Shown here piece by piece: positions 35,161 to 44,093 of a stretch of DNA of 64,000 bases (the first letter of the stretch is position 1; every line of letters starts with the position of its first letter). The position numbers and the translations under genes were made by a program. This DNA comes from Coralliovum pocilloporae (GTDB lineage: Bacteria > Pseudomonadota > Alphaproteobacteria > Rhizobiales > Cohaesibacteraceae), in the NCBI RefSeq assembly GCF_030845175.1, contig NZ_CP132542.1:372001-436000 (forward strand), read 5' to 3'. The notes beneath the pieces are model-generated. The model worked only from the letters and a program-made list of their open reading frames with translations, searched no databases and had not been told where the DNA came from.

Positions 35161-37365
35161 ATGACCTTCGTAAACGATATCGAGATCACGCCGGAGCTCA
35201 TCGCCGAACATGGCCTGAAGCCGGATGAATATCAGCGCATTCTGGACCTGATCGGACGCGCGCCGACCCTCACCGAGCTCGGTATCTTCTCGGCGATGTG
35301 GAACGAGCACTGCTCCTACAAGTCATCCAAGAAGTGGCTCCGTACCCTGCCGACCAAAGGCCCTCGCGTCATCCAGGGACCAGGCGAGAATGCCGGTGTC
35401 GTCGATATTGGTGATGGTCAGGCAGCCGTCTTCAAGATGGAAAGCCACAACCACCCATCCTATATCGAGCCGTATCAGGGTGCCGCAACCGGTGTTGGTG
35501 GTATTCTGCGTGATGTGTTCACAATGGGTGCCCGTCCGATTGCCTCTCTCAATGCTCTGCGCTTCGGCGAGCCGGACCACCCAAAGACGCGCCATCTGGT
35601 TTCCGGCGCGGTCGCAGGCATTGGCGGCTACGGTAATTCCTTCGGCGTGCCGACCATTGGCGGTGAAGTGAACTTCCATGCCCGCTACAACGGCAACATC
35701 CTGGTCAACGCCATGGCGATTGGCCTTGCGGATGCCGACAAGATCTTCCTGTCAGAAGCCAAGGGCGTTGGCCTTCCTATCGTTTACCTCGGTGCCAAGA
35801 CCGGTCGCGACGGCATTCACGGCGCGACCATGGCATCTGCCGAATTTGACGATGACACGGACGAAAAACGGCCAACCGTTCAGGTTGGCGATCCATTCAC
35901 TGAAAAATGCCTGCTGGAAGCCTGCCTTGAGCTGATGAAAACCGGCGCGGTCATCGCCATTCAGGATATGGGCGCTGCCGGCCTCACCTGCTCTGCTGTC
36001 GAGATGGGTGCCAAGGGCAATCTGGGCGTTGAGCTCGATCTTGAAAAGGTCCCGTGCCGCGAAGATGGCATGACACCATACGAAATGATGCTGTCGGAAA
36101 GCCAGGAGCGCATGCTCATGGTTCTTCATCCTGAAAAGGAAGCAGAAGCAGAAGCCATCTTCGTCAAATGGGGTCTCGACTTCGCCATCTGCGGCAAGAC
36201 CACCGATGACCTCCGGTTCCGTATCCGGTTCCATGGTGATGAAGTTGCCAATCTGCCGATCAAGGAACTGGGCGACGAAGCGCCTGAATATGACCGTCCA
36301 TGGGTCGAAACGGCACCGGCAGACACCGTTGAAGCCAGCAATGTCGCAGAACCATCCGACATGGCACAGACCATTCTGAACATGGTTGGCTCATCAGAGC
36401 TGTGCTCACGGCGCTGGATCTGGGAACAGTATGATCACCTCATCCAGGGCAATTCCATGCAGATCCCGGGCGGCGATGCCGGTGTTGTCCGCATTGACGG
36501 AACCAGCAAGGGGCTGGCTGCTACGGTCGATGTAACCCCGCGTTATTGTGAAGCCAATCCCTATGAAGGCGGCAAGCAGGCTGTGGCTGAATGCTGGCGA
36601 AACCTGTCAGCCGTTGGTGCAGAACCATTGGCCGTGACTGATAACCTCAATTTCGGCAATCCGGAGCGTGAGGAAATCATGGGCCAGCTTGTTGGTTGCA
36701 TCAAAGGCATTGGTGATGCCTGCAACACGCTGGACTTCCCCGTCGTATCCGGCAATGTCTCTCTCTATAACGAGACAAACGGTCAGGGCATTCTGCCCAC
36801 ACCGGCTATTGGTGGCATCGGCCTTCTGCCAGATGTTACACGCATGGCCCGCGTGGCCTTTGCCAATGAAGGTGAGCGTGTTTTGCTTGTTGGCGGTCAT
36901 GGATCTCATCTGGGCCAGTCCTCCTATCTGCGGATTGCGGAAGGGCGGGAAGAAGGCGACGCCCCTCATATCGATCTGGCTCTTGAGAAAAAGAACGGCG
37001 ACTTCGTGCGCAGCCAGATCCGGGATGGCAAAGTTGCTGTCTGTCATGATGTGTCAGATGGTGGTCTCGCCATTGCATTGGCGGAAATGGCTCTGTCCGG
37101 TTCCATGGGAGCGGACATTTCAATCGACGCCGCTCAGCCGCATGTGGCACTCTTTGCTGAAGATCAGGCCCGTTATGTCATTGCAGTCTCTGAAGACAGT
37201 GTTGATGCGGTCCTTGAAGCCGCCAGCACCGCTGGTGTTGTGATCGTCAAACTGGGCAAAACGGGCGGTGCGGAATTGAAACTGGGGTCAACCTGTTCCA
37301 TATCCGTAAAAGACCTTGTCAACGCCCATGAGAACTGGTTGCCTGATTACATGGCAGTTGCCTGA
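35161..37365 (+). CDS. purL: FGAM synthase large subunit PurL
   Basis: This 734-residue small-type PurL works with PurS and PurQ to convert FGAR to FGAM using ATP and ammonia. It starts with [12 protein letters not shown] and carries [12 protein letters not shown] near 43-54, the ATP-site [21 protein letters not shown] (given as positions ~95-115), and the second-half [10 protein letters not shown] and [10 protein letters not shown]. The start follows the MITE-like element by 91 bases. In many alphaproteobacteria purL follows purQ directly. Here about 4.8 kb (IS, exporter, channel, repeat element) lies between them. The bolA gene follows after 58 bases. Confidence 0.97.
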   Translation: MTFVNDIEITPELIAEHGLKPDEYQRILDLIGRAPTLTELGIFSAMWNEHCSYKSSKKWLRTLPTKGPRVIQGPGENAGVVDIGDGQAAVFKMESHNHPSYIEPYQGAATGVGGILRDVFTMGARPIASLNALRFGEPDHPKTRHLVSGAVAGIGGYGNSFGVPTIGGEVNFHARYNGNILVNAMAIGLADADKIFLSEAKGVGLPIVYLGAKTGRDGIHGATMASAEFDDDTDEKRPTVQVGDPFTEKCLLEACLELMKTGAVIAIQDMGAAGLTCSAVEMGAKGNLGVELDLEKVPCREDGMTPYEMMLSESQERMLMVLHPEKEAEAEAIFVKWGLDFAICGKTTDDLRFRIRFHGDEVANLPIKELGDEAPEYDRPWVETAPADTVEASNVAEPSDMAQTILNMVGSSELCSRRWIWEQYDHLIQGNSMQIPGGDAGVVRIDGTSKGLAATVDVTPRYCEANPYEGGKQAVAECWRNLSAVGAEPLAVTDNLNFGNPEREEIMGQLVGCIKGIGDACNTLDFPVVSGNVSLYNETNGQGILPTPAIGGIGLLPDVTRMARVAFANEGERVLLVGGHGSHLGQSSYLRIAEGREEGDAPHIDLALEKKNGDFVRSQIRDGKVAVCHDVSDGGLAIALAEMALSGSMGADISIDAAQPHVALFAEDQARYVIAVSEDSVDAVLEAASTAGVVIVKLGKTGGAELKLGSTCSISVKDLVNAHENWLPDYMAVA

Positions 37366-37423
37366 GATTACGAGACACAGCCATTTTAACAGATGGCAGG
37401 CCCTGAGCCGGGAGACTTGACGA

Positions 37424-37657
37424 ATGCCAATGGATGCGCGCGAAATTGAGACTATGATCCGGGATGCTCTTCCCGACGCCACTGTCGAGATCAAGGATCT
37501 TGCCGGTGACGGAGACCATTATGCTGCGATCGTGGTATCGGAGCAGTTTCGTGGCAAAACCCGCGTGCAGCAGCACCAGATGGTCTATGAGGCACTCAAA
37601 GGTAATATGGGTGGAGCCCTTCATGCACTTGCCCTTCAGACAAGTGCACCCAGTTAG
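37424..37657 (+). CDS. BolA family protein
   Basis: This 77-residue BolA/IbaG-type protein usually partners with monothiol glutaredoxin in iron-sulfur cluster trafficking. The class pattern is visible: REIETMIRDALPDATVEIKDL, then DGDHYAAIVVSEQFRGK with the His used as cluster ligand, and a closing VQQHQMVYEALKGNM helix. It lies between purL and grxD, the usual alphaproteobacterial order, which supports joint function with GrxD. An in-frame ATG six bases downstream is also possible as start. Confidence 0.93.
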   Translation: MPMDAREIETMIRDALPDATVEIKDLAGDGDHYAAIVVSEQFRGKTRVQQHQMVYEALKGNMGGALHALALQTSAPS

Positions 37658-37728
37658 CATCACCTGACTGGCACGACATTATTCGAACCCCGCCGCCTTG
37701 AACGGTCGGTTTCACAAGGAGATAGACT

Positions 37729-38058
37729 ATGAGCGAAGTCCAGAGCTGGATCGACAACGCTGTCAAGAATCACGATGTGGTGCTCTTCATGAAAGGCACA
37801 CCGAGCTTCCCGCAATGCGGTTTCTCAGGACAGGTTGTCCAGATTCTTGATTATATCGGCGTTGAATATCAGGGCGTCAATGTTCTGGAATCCGATGATC
37901 TGCGCCAGGGCATCAAGGACTATTCCAACTGGCCGACCGTGCCTCAGCTCTACGTAAAGGGTGAGTTTGTTGGCGGCTGCGACATTGTCCGCGAAATGTT
38001 CCAGGCTGAAGAGCTGCAGAGTTACATGGCCGAGAAAGGCATTTCTGCGGCATCCTGA
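37729..38058 (+). CDS. grxD: Monothiol glutaredoxin, Grx4/GrxD type
   Basis: This 109-residue monothiol glutaredoxin has the CGFS active site in KGTPSFPQCGFSGQ near residues 23-36 and the glutathione-binding WPTVPQLYVKGEFVGGCDI near 65-83. Such proteins carry a glutathione-bound [2Fe-2S] cluster and, with BolA, deliver it or sense iron. AAGGAG precedes the ATG. A strong terminator follows 28 bases after the stop. Confidence 0.97.
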   Translation: MSEVQSWIDNAVKNHDVVLFMKGTPSFPQCGFSGQVVQILDYIGVEYQGVNVLESDDLRQGIKDYSNWPTVPQLYVKGEFVGGCDIVREMFQAEELQSYMAEKGISAAS

Positions 38059-38086
38059 CAGCAAGCGGCAGAGTGACACTTTTGTG

Positions 38087-38120
38087 ACGGCAAGCATTCC
38101 AATGCTTGCCGTTTTCTTTT
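38087..38120 (+). terminator. Rho-independent terminator after grxD
   Basis: ACGGCAAGCATT pairs with AATGCTTGCCGT almost completely (the last bases form the loop) and is followed by TTTTCTTTT. Confidence 0.95.
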
Positions 38121-38192
38121 ATAGCAGAGCCGTACGATCAGAACGCTTTTAGCGGTTCATGCCTACAATCAATAACTTGGACTGAAGATCTG

Positions 38193-38828
38193 ATGCTCAA
38201 TCATTCAGAACCTTTGCGGCTTTCATCTCACAAGCCGCTCTCTCATGGTTCAGAGAGCACTGTTTATTATTACCCGGAAAACCCGGACTGGCTTGTCAAG
38301 GTGATGGTGCCCAGTCGGCAGAATGCCGGCAAAGACAAAGCCAAGAAATGGTACAAACGCTTTCGAAGAGATCAGACTCACCGCTATGCACTCAGGCAGG
38401 TCAATGAGTATCTGTCTTACCAGTACAGGGGCAAATCTCACCTGAGGATATTCGCGGACTTCGTTGGGTTTGTGGAAACCGATCTCGGGTTTGGGCTGGT
38501 CGTTCAAAGAGTTCAGAACTTCAATGGAGAAACCTCGGAAACCCTTGAAGAGGTTGTCCGCCGTGAAGGTATCACTCCGGATATCCTTGAGATCATAGAT
38601 ACATATTGCGCAATTCTGTCTGAGCATCAGATTGTCATGGTGGACATCCGCGCCCGCAATCTCATGGTCGTCGTAGCAGAAAACGGCCAGCGCCGCCTCG
38701 TTGCCATTGACAGCTTCGGTGAACGCAATCTGATCCCGATGGCCACCAATATCAAATGGTGGAACACGCGCCATATCCAGCGACACAGGCAGCAACTGAT
38801 GGACGAGCTGGCCCGACTTGCCCTTTAG
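38193..38828 (+). CDS. YrbL-like (PhoP-regulated) kinase-fold protein
   Basis: This 211-residue protein resembles YrbL (PF10707) of enterobacteria, a PhoP- or MprA-controlled protein with a degenerate kinase-like fold. Visible parts are [22 protein letters not shown] near 18-39 (nucleotide-binding strand-like, with Lys), a central basic segment, and [16 protein letters not shown] near 146-161, which is placed like a kinase catalytic loop (D..N). The ATG at 38193 is the likely start. Its stop overlaps the stop of ttcA by four bases (convergent). The biochemical role in the family is unknown. Confidence 0.72.
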   Translation: MLNHSEPLRLSSHKPLSHGSESTVYYYPENPDWLVKVMVPSRQNAGKDKAKKWYKRFRRDQTHRYALRQVNEYLSYQYRGKSHLRIFADFVGFVETDLGFGLVVQRVQNFNGETSETLEEVVRREGITPDILEIIDTYCAILSEHQIVMVDIRARNLMVVVAENGQRRLVAIDSFGERNLIPMATNIKWWNTRHIQRHRQQLMDELARLAL

Positions 38829-39724
38829 GGCACCCGGAACGCGTCCAGCATCGCGTCCACCGCATTACAGCCGTCAGCTTCATCGAGCTCTTTTGACGGA
38901 GTGAGATTCATAAAGTCAAACAGAGACCTGTCCAGGAGATGGGCAGGCCTTGTATTCGTCAGTGCCCTGAAAATCACCTGAGAGCGCCCCGGAGCCTGCC
39001 TCTCCCACTCCTGAAGCATGGCCTTGACCTGTTGACGCTGCAGGCCGTCCTGAGAGCCACAGAGATCACATGGAATAATCGGGAATTCCATGGCTTGGGA
39101 AAATTTCTCCAGATCCTGCTCCGCGCAATAGGCAAGCGGCCGCAGGACCAGAAGATCCCCCTCCTCATTCAACAGTTTCGGAGGCATCGCAGCCAGTCGC
39201 CCGCCATGGAAAAGGTTGAGGAAAAACGTCTCAACAATATCATCCCGATGGTGGCCAAGAACAATTGCATCGCAGCCCATTTCCCGGGCAACCCTGTAAA
39301 GGTGCCCTCTCCTGAGCCTCGAACACAGGGAGCAGTATGTCTGACTTTCCGGGATCTTCGAGGTGACAACCGAATATGTATCACGGCGTTCGATATGATA
39401 CGGGATCCTGTAACGCTCAAAAAACTCAGGCAGTACATGAGACGGGAAACCGGGCTGGCCCTGATCCAGATTAGCGGCCACCAGATCGACCGGCAGGAGT
39501 CCCCGCCATTTCAGGTCGAGCAGTACAGACAAAAGGCCAAAGGAGTCCTTCCCTCCCGACATGCAGACCAGCCACTTTGAACCTGGCTTGACCATGCCAT
39601 AATCATCGAGAGCCTGGCGCGTCTGCCGAACCAGCCGTTTGCGGAGTTTCTTGAAGCCAACACTGTCGGGCGTTTCGACAAACAGCGGATGACAATCATC
39701 CTGCGTTACGACTGCATCGGCCAT
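38825..39724 (-). CDS. ttcA: tRNA 2-thiocytidine biosynthesis protein TtcA
   Basis: This 299-residue ATP pyrophosphatase makes 2-thiocytidine at position 32 of tRNAs. The PP-loop SGGKDS is near residues 56-61, the first cysteine pair is in [14 protein letters not shown] near 128-141, the GHHRDD motif is near 158, and the second pair is in [11 protein letters not shown] near 218. The cysteines hold a [4Fe-4S] cluster in the family. It converges with the YrbL-like gene. A 105-bp repeat and the rpsD gene lie upstream. Confidence 0.95.
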   Translation of the reverse strand: MADAVVTQDDCHPLFVETPDSVGFKKLRKRLVRQTRQALDDYGMVKPGSKWLVCMSGGKDSFGLLSVLLDLKWRGLLPVDLVAANLDQGQPGFPSHVLPEFFERYRIPYHIERRDTYSVVTSKIPESQTYCSLCSRLRRGHLYRVAREMGCDAIVLGHHRDDIVETFFLNLFHGGRLAAMPPKLLNEEGDLLVLRPLAYCAEQDLEKFSQAMEFPIIPCDLCGSQDGLQRQQVKAMLQEWERQAPGRSQVIFRALTNTRPAHLLDRSLFDFMNLTPSKELDEADGCNAVDAMLDAFRVP

Positions 39725-39747
39725 TGTGAGCTCCTAGGACCAGGACC

Positions 39748-39852
39748 TAAAGTATGTTGTGCTGAAAGGGCATCACACAACATGCTCTGTATTTTTGCTG
39801 AAGCGCGCTGTTCTCGCCAAACCGGTTCCCGCTTTGACGCAACGCGCTGTAG
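39748..39852. repeat. ~105-bp palindromic intergenic repeat, copy 2
   Basis: This copy aligns with 31289-31392 over its full length. It has a left-arm hairpin TATGTTGTG with CACAACATG, then CATGCTCTGTAT, and the shared block CGCCAAACCGGTTCCCGCTT followed by CGCAACGCGCTGTAG. In copy 1 the inner hairpin has different bases but also pairs, so the structure is conserved. The sequence just downstream (TTTGTTGCTGCGCGAGCTTT) is also found near 27667. Confidence 0.65.
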
Positions 39853-39900
39853 AATTTGTTGCTGCGCGAGCTTTTACCTGCAACAGGACAGATAACAGAA

Positions 39901-39930
39901 AAGGCCGCCGGCAAAAAGCGCGGCGGCCTT
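39901..39930 (-). terminator. Rho-independent terminator of rpsD
   Basis: AAGGCCGCCG and CGGCGGCCTT pair around GCAAAAAGCG. On the minus strand the hairpin is followed by a CTTTTCTG tract, 22 bases after the rpsD stop. Confidence 0.9.
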
Positions 39931-39951
39931 CTCAAAAATCGAAAGAGAACC

Positions 39952-40569
39952 TTAGCGGGAGTAGAATTCGACCACCAGGTTTGGTTCCATCACAACCGGA
40001 TAAGGAACGTCGTTCAGCTGCGGTACACGGCTGAAGGTTGCGACCATTTTGTTGTGGTCTGCATCAACGTAATCCGGAACGTCACGCTCGGCACTGGCAA
40101 CAGATTCCAGAACGATAACGAGCTGCTTGGATTTTTCGCGCACTTCGATGACATCACCAACGCGGCAACGGTAGCTGGCAATGTTGACCTTGCGGCCATT
40201 GACCATGACGTGACCGTGGTTGATGAACTGACGGGCAGCAAACATTGTCGGAACGAATTTCGCACGATAAACGATCGAATCCAGACGGCTCTCCAGCAGA
40301 CCAATCAGGTTTGCAGGTGTATCGCCTTTAAGACGGACAGCTTCATCATAGATCTTGCGGAAAGATTTCTCGAGGATGTTGCCGTAATAGCCTTTCAGCT
40401 TCTGCTTGGCACGCAGCTGGATACCGAAGTCCGACAGCTTGCCGCGGCGACGCTGACCATGCTGGCCCGGGCCGTATTCACGACGGTTGGCTGGGCTCTT
40501 CGGACGACCCCAGATATTTTCGCCCATGCGGCGATCAAGTTTATACTTAGCACTATGGCGCTTTGACAT
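39952..40569 (-). CDS. rpsD: 30S ribosomal protein S4
   Basis: This 205-residue S4 primary 16S rRNA-binding protein starts [20 protein letters not shown]. It contains [12 protein letters not shown] near 36-47, the [16 protein letters not shown] helix, and the S4 RNA-binding domain with [15 protein letters not shown] near 98-112 and [14 protein letters not shown]. The ATG at 40569 gives the normal start (MSKR...); an in-frame codon at 40587 is less likely. It stands alone with its own terminator. Confidence 0.98.
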   Translation of the reverse strand: MSKRHSAKYKLDRRMGENIWGRPKSPANRREYGPGQHGQRRRGKLSDFGIQLRAKQKLKGYYGNILEKSFRKIYDEAVRLKGDTPANLIGLLESRLDSIVYRAKFVPTMFAARQFINHGHVMVNGRKVNIASYRCRVGDVIEVREKSKQLVIVLESVASAERDVPDYVDADHNKMVATFSRVPQLNDVPYPVVMEPNLVVEFYSR

Positions 40570-41160
40570 CGCGTATGATCCTATCAATCAAGAAGGTTAC
40601 ACGCCCTCCTAGGCCCCGAGGAGCCGACAGAAACAGAGCGAGGCGCCCGCCTGTTTCACGGGTGTGCGAAAAAACATACGGGCCCGAAAGCCCGCATGGC
40701 GCGTTGCTATAACCTCATGCTTTGAATGTCAACTATTGACGCCTCAAAATCACGCATAACTGCGGCATTTTCCGGGAAAACTGTCAATCAGTCCAAACCG
40801 GCATCGATGAGATGGCTTTCTCTAACAAAACATCCAGCTTCACCAGACGCCAGAAACAGTCACAGTCACAGTCACAGTCACAGTCACAGTCACAGTCACA
40901 GGCTGTATATCACCAAGCAAACCACGTAAACAGTTCAGGAAATCTGCCCAACCGCCTAGATAATAATCATAATTATCCAAAAACACCCTAAGGCACCACA
41001 CCCTAAAATCTATATTAACTGTATTACAAACAAAACCCGCGCTCTTCATCTATTAAGCTGCTGATATTCCAACCATTAACCTGTTACCGGGATACTACCT
41101 CCTGCGTCACGCGAGTAAGCAATTACTCAGACGCAGTGCGGGCAATGGGGCGGCGTTAAC
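40570..41160. other. 590-bp non-coding gap between rpsD and the EAL-GGDEF gene
   Basis: The gap contains the rpsD leader, a hexanucleotide microsatellite (40856-40901) and a notably AT-rich stretch from about 40940 to 41090. A 67-codon plus-strand frame covers the microsatellite and would encode a His-Ser run. It has no supporting start signal or similarity, and I do not call it a gene. The AT-rich part probably holds the promoter of the EAL-CBS-GGDEF gene. Confidence 0.5.
40856..40901. repeat. Hexanucleotide microsatellite (ACAGTC)7.7
   Basis: Seven perfect copies of ACAGTC plus ACAG in direct tandem, with no interruptions. The unit is six bases, so length changes would not shift any reading frame. 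It lies between rpsD and the cyclic-di-GMP gene. Confidence 0.97.
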
Positions 41161-43026
41161 ATGCAGAAGTGGGTAAAACGGCAGCCAGGTGGTGGCGCTG
41201 CGGCGAACAGCGTTCTTGAGCTGACTTTCGATATTGAGGAACCGGTTGCCTTCAGCAGGCTGTTTCTCGAAGAAATTCTGTCCGCTACAAATTATGCATT
41301 ACAGCCAATCGTGGATGTCAATACAGGCGCAGTATACGCCTATGAAGCTTTGCTGCGCGGCCACCAGGCACTCGGTTTCAACCAGATTTCCGAAATCTTC
41401 GACACCGCCTATGAACATGACTGTCTTGTGGAGCTGGAAATCGGTCTGCGGAAGAAGGCCGTCAGCAAATATGCTGACCTTCCTAACGCGAAAGACCTCA
41501 AACTCTTTGTCAATCTGGACGGGCGGGTACTCAATGCGCCCAACCGGCTGCATATAGAAACAACGCGCATGCTGGCGGCACATAACCTCCCGAAGTCCGC
41601 TTTATGTGTCGAGTTGTCGGAACAGCACAAGAACTCAGAAGCCAACAATGCACAGGATCAGATGGACCTGATGCGGGAAAACGGCTTCCGTTTGGCACTT
41701 GATGATTTTGGACAGGGCTTTTCAGAACTGAAGCTCCTCTATGACATTGAGCCGGATTATGTGAAAATCGACCGGTTTTTCATAAAGGATATCCATACCA
41801 CATCACGCAAGAAGCTGTTTGTGGCAACTGTTACCAATCTCGCACATGTTCTGGGTGCCAGCGTGGTGGCAGAAGGTGTTGAAACAGCCGAAGAGTTTCT
41901 CGCCTGCCGACAGATCGGCTGCGATCTCATCCAGGGTTATTTCGTTGAGCGGCCATTCCTCGATACAGACCTGGCCATGAAGAGCTATCATCATGTACGC
42001 CTTGCCACCCGGTCCGAACGACGGGGCAAGGAAAGTGATTCCCAGCTTATCCGCGAGGAAATGAGTTGGGTAAAACCGATCACAGATACTGCTGAAATCG
42101 CTGATGTCTTTGACCAGTTCAGGGAGAGCAAAGCAGAGCCCTGTGTCCCGATTGTCGACCAGCATGGCGAGCCGCGGGCCATCATCCGTGAAGCCGACAT
42201 GAAGCACTATATCTATTCCGAGTTCGGTCGCGATCTTCTGATGAACAAGGGTTTGGGGAAACCTCTGCAGCGTTTCCAGTCCCGCTGTCCCGTGGCCGAT
42301 ATCAACAGCGATGTGGATACAATGCTGGAGATCTTCGCGAACAACGCAATCGAGACAGACGGCATCATCCTGACGGATCATGGGCAATATGCAGGCTTGC
42401 TGTCTGCCCAGTCGCTGCTCAAAATCATTAACGAGAAGCGCTTCAAGCAAGCGCAGGACCAGAACCCGCTGACCAAGCTGCCGGGCAACCAGTCCATTCA
42501 TGATTTTGTAGCCTCCTCTTCGGAGCAGGCCGATACAGATCGGGCCTATTGCTATTTCGATTTCAACAATTTCAAACCATTCAACGATCGCTACGGATTC
42601 CGTCAGGGTGACCGGGCGATCATCCTCTTTGCTGACCTGCTCAAGAAGGCCTTTGGCCAGGGTGCGTTCCTGGGTCATGTGGGTGGAGATGACTTCTTTG
42701 CTGGCTTCAAGAATGCCGATCAAGCCCTGATCCGCCAGCAGGTTGAGACGCTCCTGACCACTTTTGAGCAGGACATCAAGTCCTTCTACGATCCGGAGGA
42801 TCGGAAAGCGGAATATCTGGAAGGCCAGGACAGATCAGGACGCCCTGCCCGTTTCCCGCTGATGCGGTGCTGTGGTGCTATCCTGACCATTTCAAAAGGG
42901 GTACCGGTTCATGCCACCAACCACCTGTCACAGGCGATTGCAGAACTGAAGTCTATCTCGAAGCTGTCCGAGAACGGTCTTGCGATCAGGGACTACAGTC
43001 CTGCCCCGAACGCGGATGACAACTGA
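41161..43026 (+). CDS. EAL-CBS-GGDEF cyclic-di-GMP signalling protein
   Basis: This 621-residue soluble protein has an N-terminal EAL phosphodiesterase domain (about 35-280), a central CBS pair (about 295-430) and a C-terminal GGDEF domain (about 440-605). The EAL residues look intact: YEALLRG (61-67), NLD, the ELSEQ Glu, LDDFGQGFS, KIDRFFI and AEGVETAEE. The GGDEF signature reads GGDDF (508-512), so cyclase activity is doubtful and it may act as a GTP or regulatory module. The CBS pair probably binds an adenine nucleotide. No membrane segment is seen. It overlaps murI at the 3' ends by 34 bases. Confidence 0.9.
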   Translation: MQKWVKRQPGGGAAANSVLELTFDIEEPVAFSRLFLEEILSATNYALQPIVDVNTGAVYAYEALLRGHQALGFNQISEIFDTAYEHDCLVELEIGLRKKAVSKYADLPNAKDLKLFVNLDGRVLNAPNRLHIETTRMLAAHNLPKSALCVELSEQHKNSEANNAQDQMDLMRENGFRLALDDFGQGFSELKLLYDIEPDYVKIDRFFIKDIHTTSRKKLFVATVTNLAHVLGASVVAEGVETAEEFLACRQIGCDLIQGYFVERPFLDTDLAMKSYHHVRLATRSERRGKESDSQLIREEMSWVKPITDTAEIADVFDQFRESKAEPCVPIVDQHGEPRAIIREADMKHYIYSEFGRDLLMNKGLGKPLQRFQSRCPVADINSDVDTMLEIFANNAIETDGIILTDHGQYAGLLSAQSLLKIINEKRFKQAQDQNPLTKLPGNQSIHDFVASSSEQADTDRAYCYFDFNNFKPFNDRYGFRQGDRAIILFADLLKKAFGQGAFLGHVGGDDFFAGFKNADQALIRQQVETLLTTFEQDIKSFYDPEDRKAEYLEGQDRSGRPARFPLMRCCGAILTISKGVPVHATNHLSQAIAELKSISKLSENGLAIRDYSPAPNADDN

Positions 43027-43841
43027 CGGAAATTACGCACCTGCAACCGCATCGAGCCAATCAGGTCCATCACCTGAGCAGGTGGCTGCCTTCCGCTTGT
43101 GGCAGTAAACAGGCTCTCATCCTCACTCTTCCAGTCAGACAGGCCATGATAGATGATCAGATCCTTGACCCGCCTTGCTATGGCATCTGACGGATCGATC
43201 CAGATCACAGGCCAGGGCGCCATATCGGCCATAGGTTTCAGCAGAAACGGATAATGGGTGCAGCCAAGAACCACTGTATCGGTTCTTTTGCCATCCAGTT
43301 CGACAAAGCAGGGCCTGATTTCCTCAAGCAGGGCTTCTGTCTGAACCTCACCGCCTGTGACATAGTTTTCAGCCAGACGCGCGAGACCTGATGCCCCCAC
43401 AAGACTTATCCTGATATCAGACGCAAAGTCCCGGATAAGATCGAATGTATAGTCCCGTTTGACGGTTCCCGGGGTTGCCAGAACACTGACCATACCTGTC
43501 CTGGTCTGCTCTGCCGCAGGCTTAATCGCAGGGACGGTTCCAACAAAAGGAACATCAAACCGCGACCGCAGGGCGGGCAGAACCAGCGTAGACGCGGTAT
43601 TGCAGGCGATCACCACGCAATGGGGCATGAACAGCGCGATGGCTTTTTCCATGATCCGCACAATGCGGTTGGTCAAAGCAAGTTCGCCCCAGTCCCCATA
43701 GGGAAAACCGGCATCATCCGCCAGATAGGTCACAACAGCTTCCGGCATTTCAGCTCGAATAGACCGCAGCACGGACAGGCCGCCAATACCAGAATCGAAG
43801 ACAAGGAGGCGGGGATTCGCCATCCCAGGGTCAAAACTCAT
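42993..43841 (-). CDS. murI: Glutamate racemase
   Basis: This 282-residue enzyme makes D-glutamate for peptidoglycan. It has LLVFDSGIGGLSVLRS near 12-27, the first catalytic Cys in VIACNTAST near 78, and the second in VLGCTHYPFLL near 198. The ATG at 43841 begins inside an inverted-repeat arm. A second ATG at 43823 (MANPRLLVFDSG) lies immediately beyond the arm and would give 276 residues, so the true start may be either. Its 3' end overlaps the EAL gene. Confidence 0.93.
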   Translation of the reverse strand: MSFDPGMANPRLLVFDSGIGGLSVLRSIRAEMPEAVVTYLADDAGFPYGDWGELALTNRIVRIMEKAIALFMPHCVVIACNTASTLVLPALRSRFDVPFVGTVPAIKPAAEQTRTGMVSVLATPGTVKRDYTFDLIRDFASDIRISLVGASGLARLAENYVTGGEVQTEALLEEIRPCFVELDGKRTDTVVLGCTHYPFLLKPMADMAPWPVIWIDPSDAIARRVKDLIIYHGLSDWKSEDESLFTATSGRQPPAQVMDLIGSMRLQVRNFRQLSSAFGAGL

Positions 43842-44093
43842 TGCTCACGTCCATTCTGCGATAGTCATTTTTTCGTCCGGTGCGGCGGGGGTCCACAGGA
43901 AACCTTCCGGTTTTCAAGAATCTCCAACAAAGCCGGGCGGAAAAATGACCCCGCCTTTCGGGTTCATCCGGGAAGCTCAGCCTAACCACAAAGAACAGCT
44001 TGAATAGGTCCACCTGCCCGGCGCTCTTGTTTCTGCCCATTCTGAACTTCCCTGATGAACAGAATGGCCGTGAGCAATGAGACTTGACCCTAG
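43825..44093. repeat. ~269-bp non-coding segment bounded by 34-bp inverted repeats
   Basis: The arms at 43825-43858 and 44060-44093 match in inverted orientation at 30 of 34 positions (core CGTGAGCAATGAG is identical). One arm ends one or two bases before murI ATG 43823 and covers its upstream start, and the other covers the trmJ stop codon. Between them are smaller paired segments (for example TCATTTTTTCGTCCG with CGGGCGGAAAAATGA) and no gene. It behaves like a MITE or a duplicated palindromic element inserted between the two genes. Confidence 0.65.

Noticed and set aside
39856-40566. Plus-strand open frame (236 codons) opposite rpsD
   Set aside because: It runs antisense to ribosomal protein S4 and through its terminator.
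40726-40929. Small plus-strand frame with a (His-Ser)n run over the ACAGTC microsatellite
   Set aside because: The run comes from the hexamer itself. There is no ribosome binding site and nothing conserved around it.
41803-42723. Minus-strand open frame (306 codons) opposite the EAL-CBS-GGDEF gene
   Set aside because: The plus-strand gene has many conserved motifs, and the antisense frame has none.
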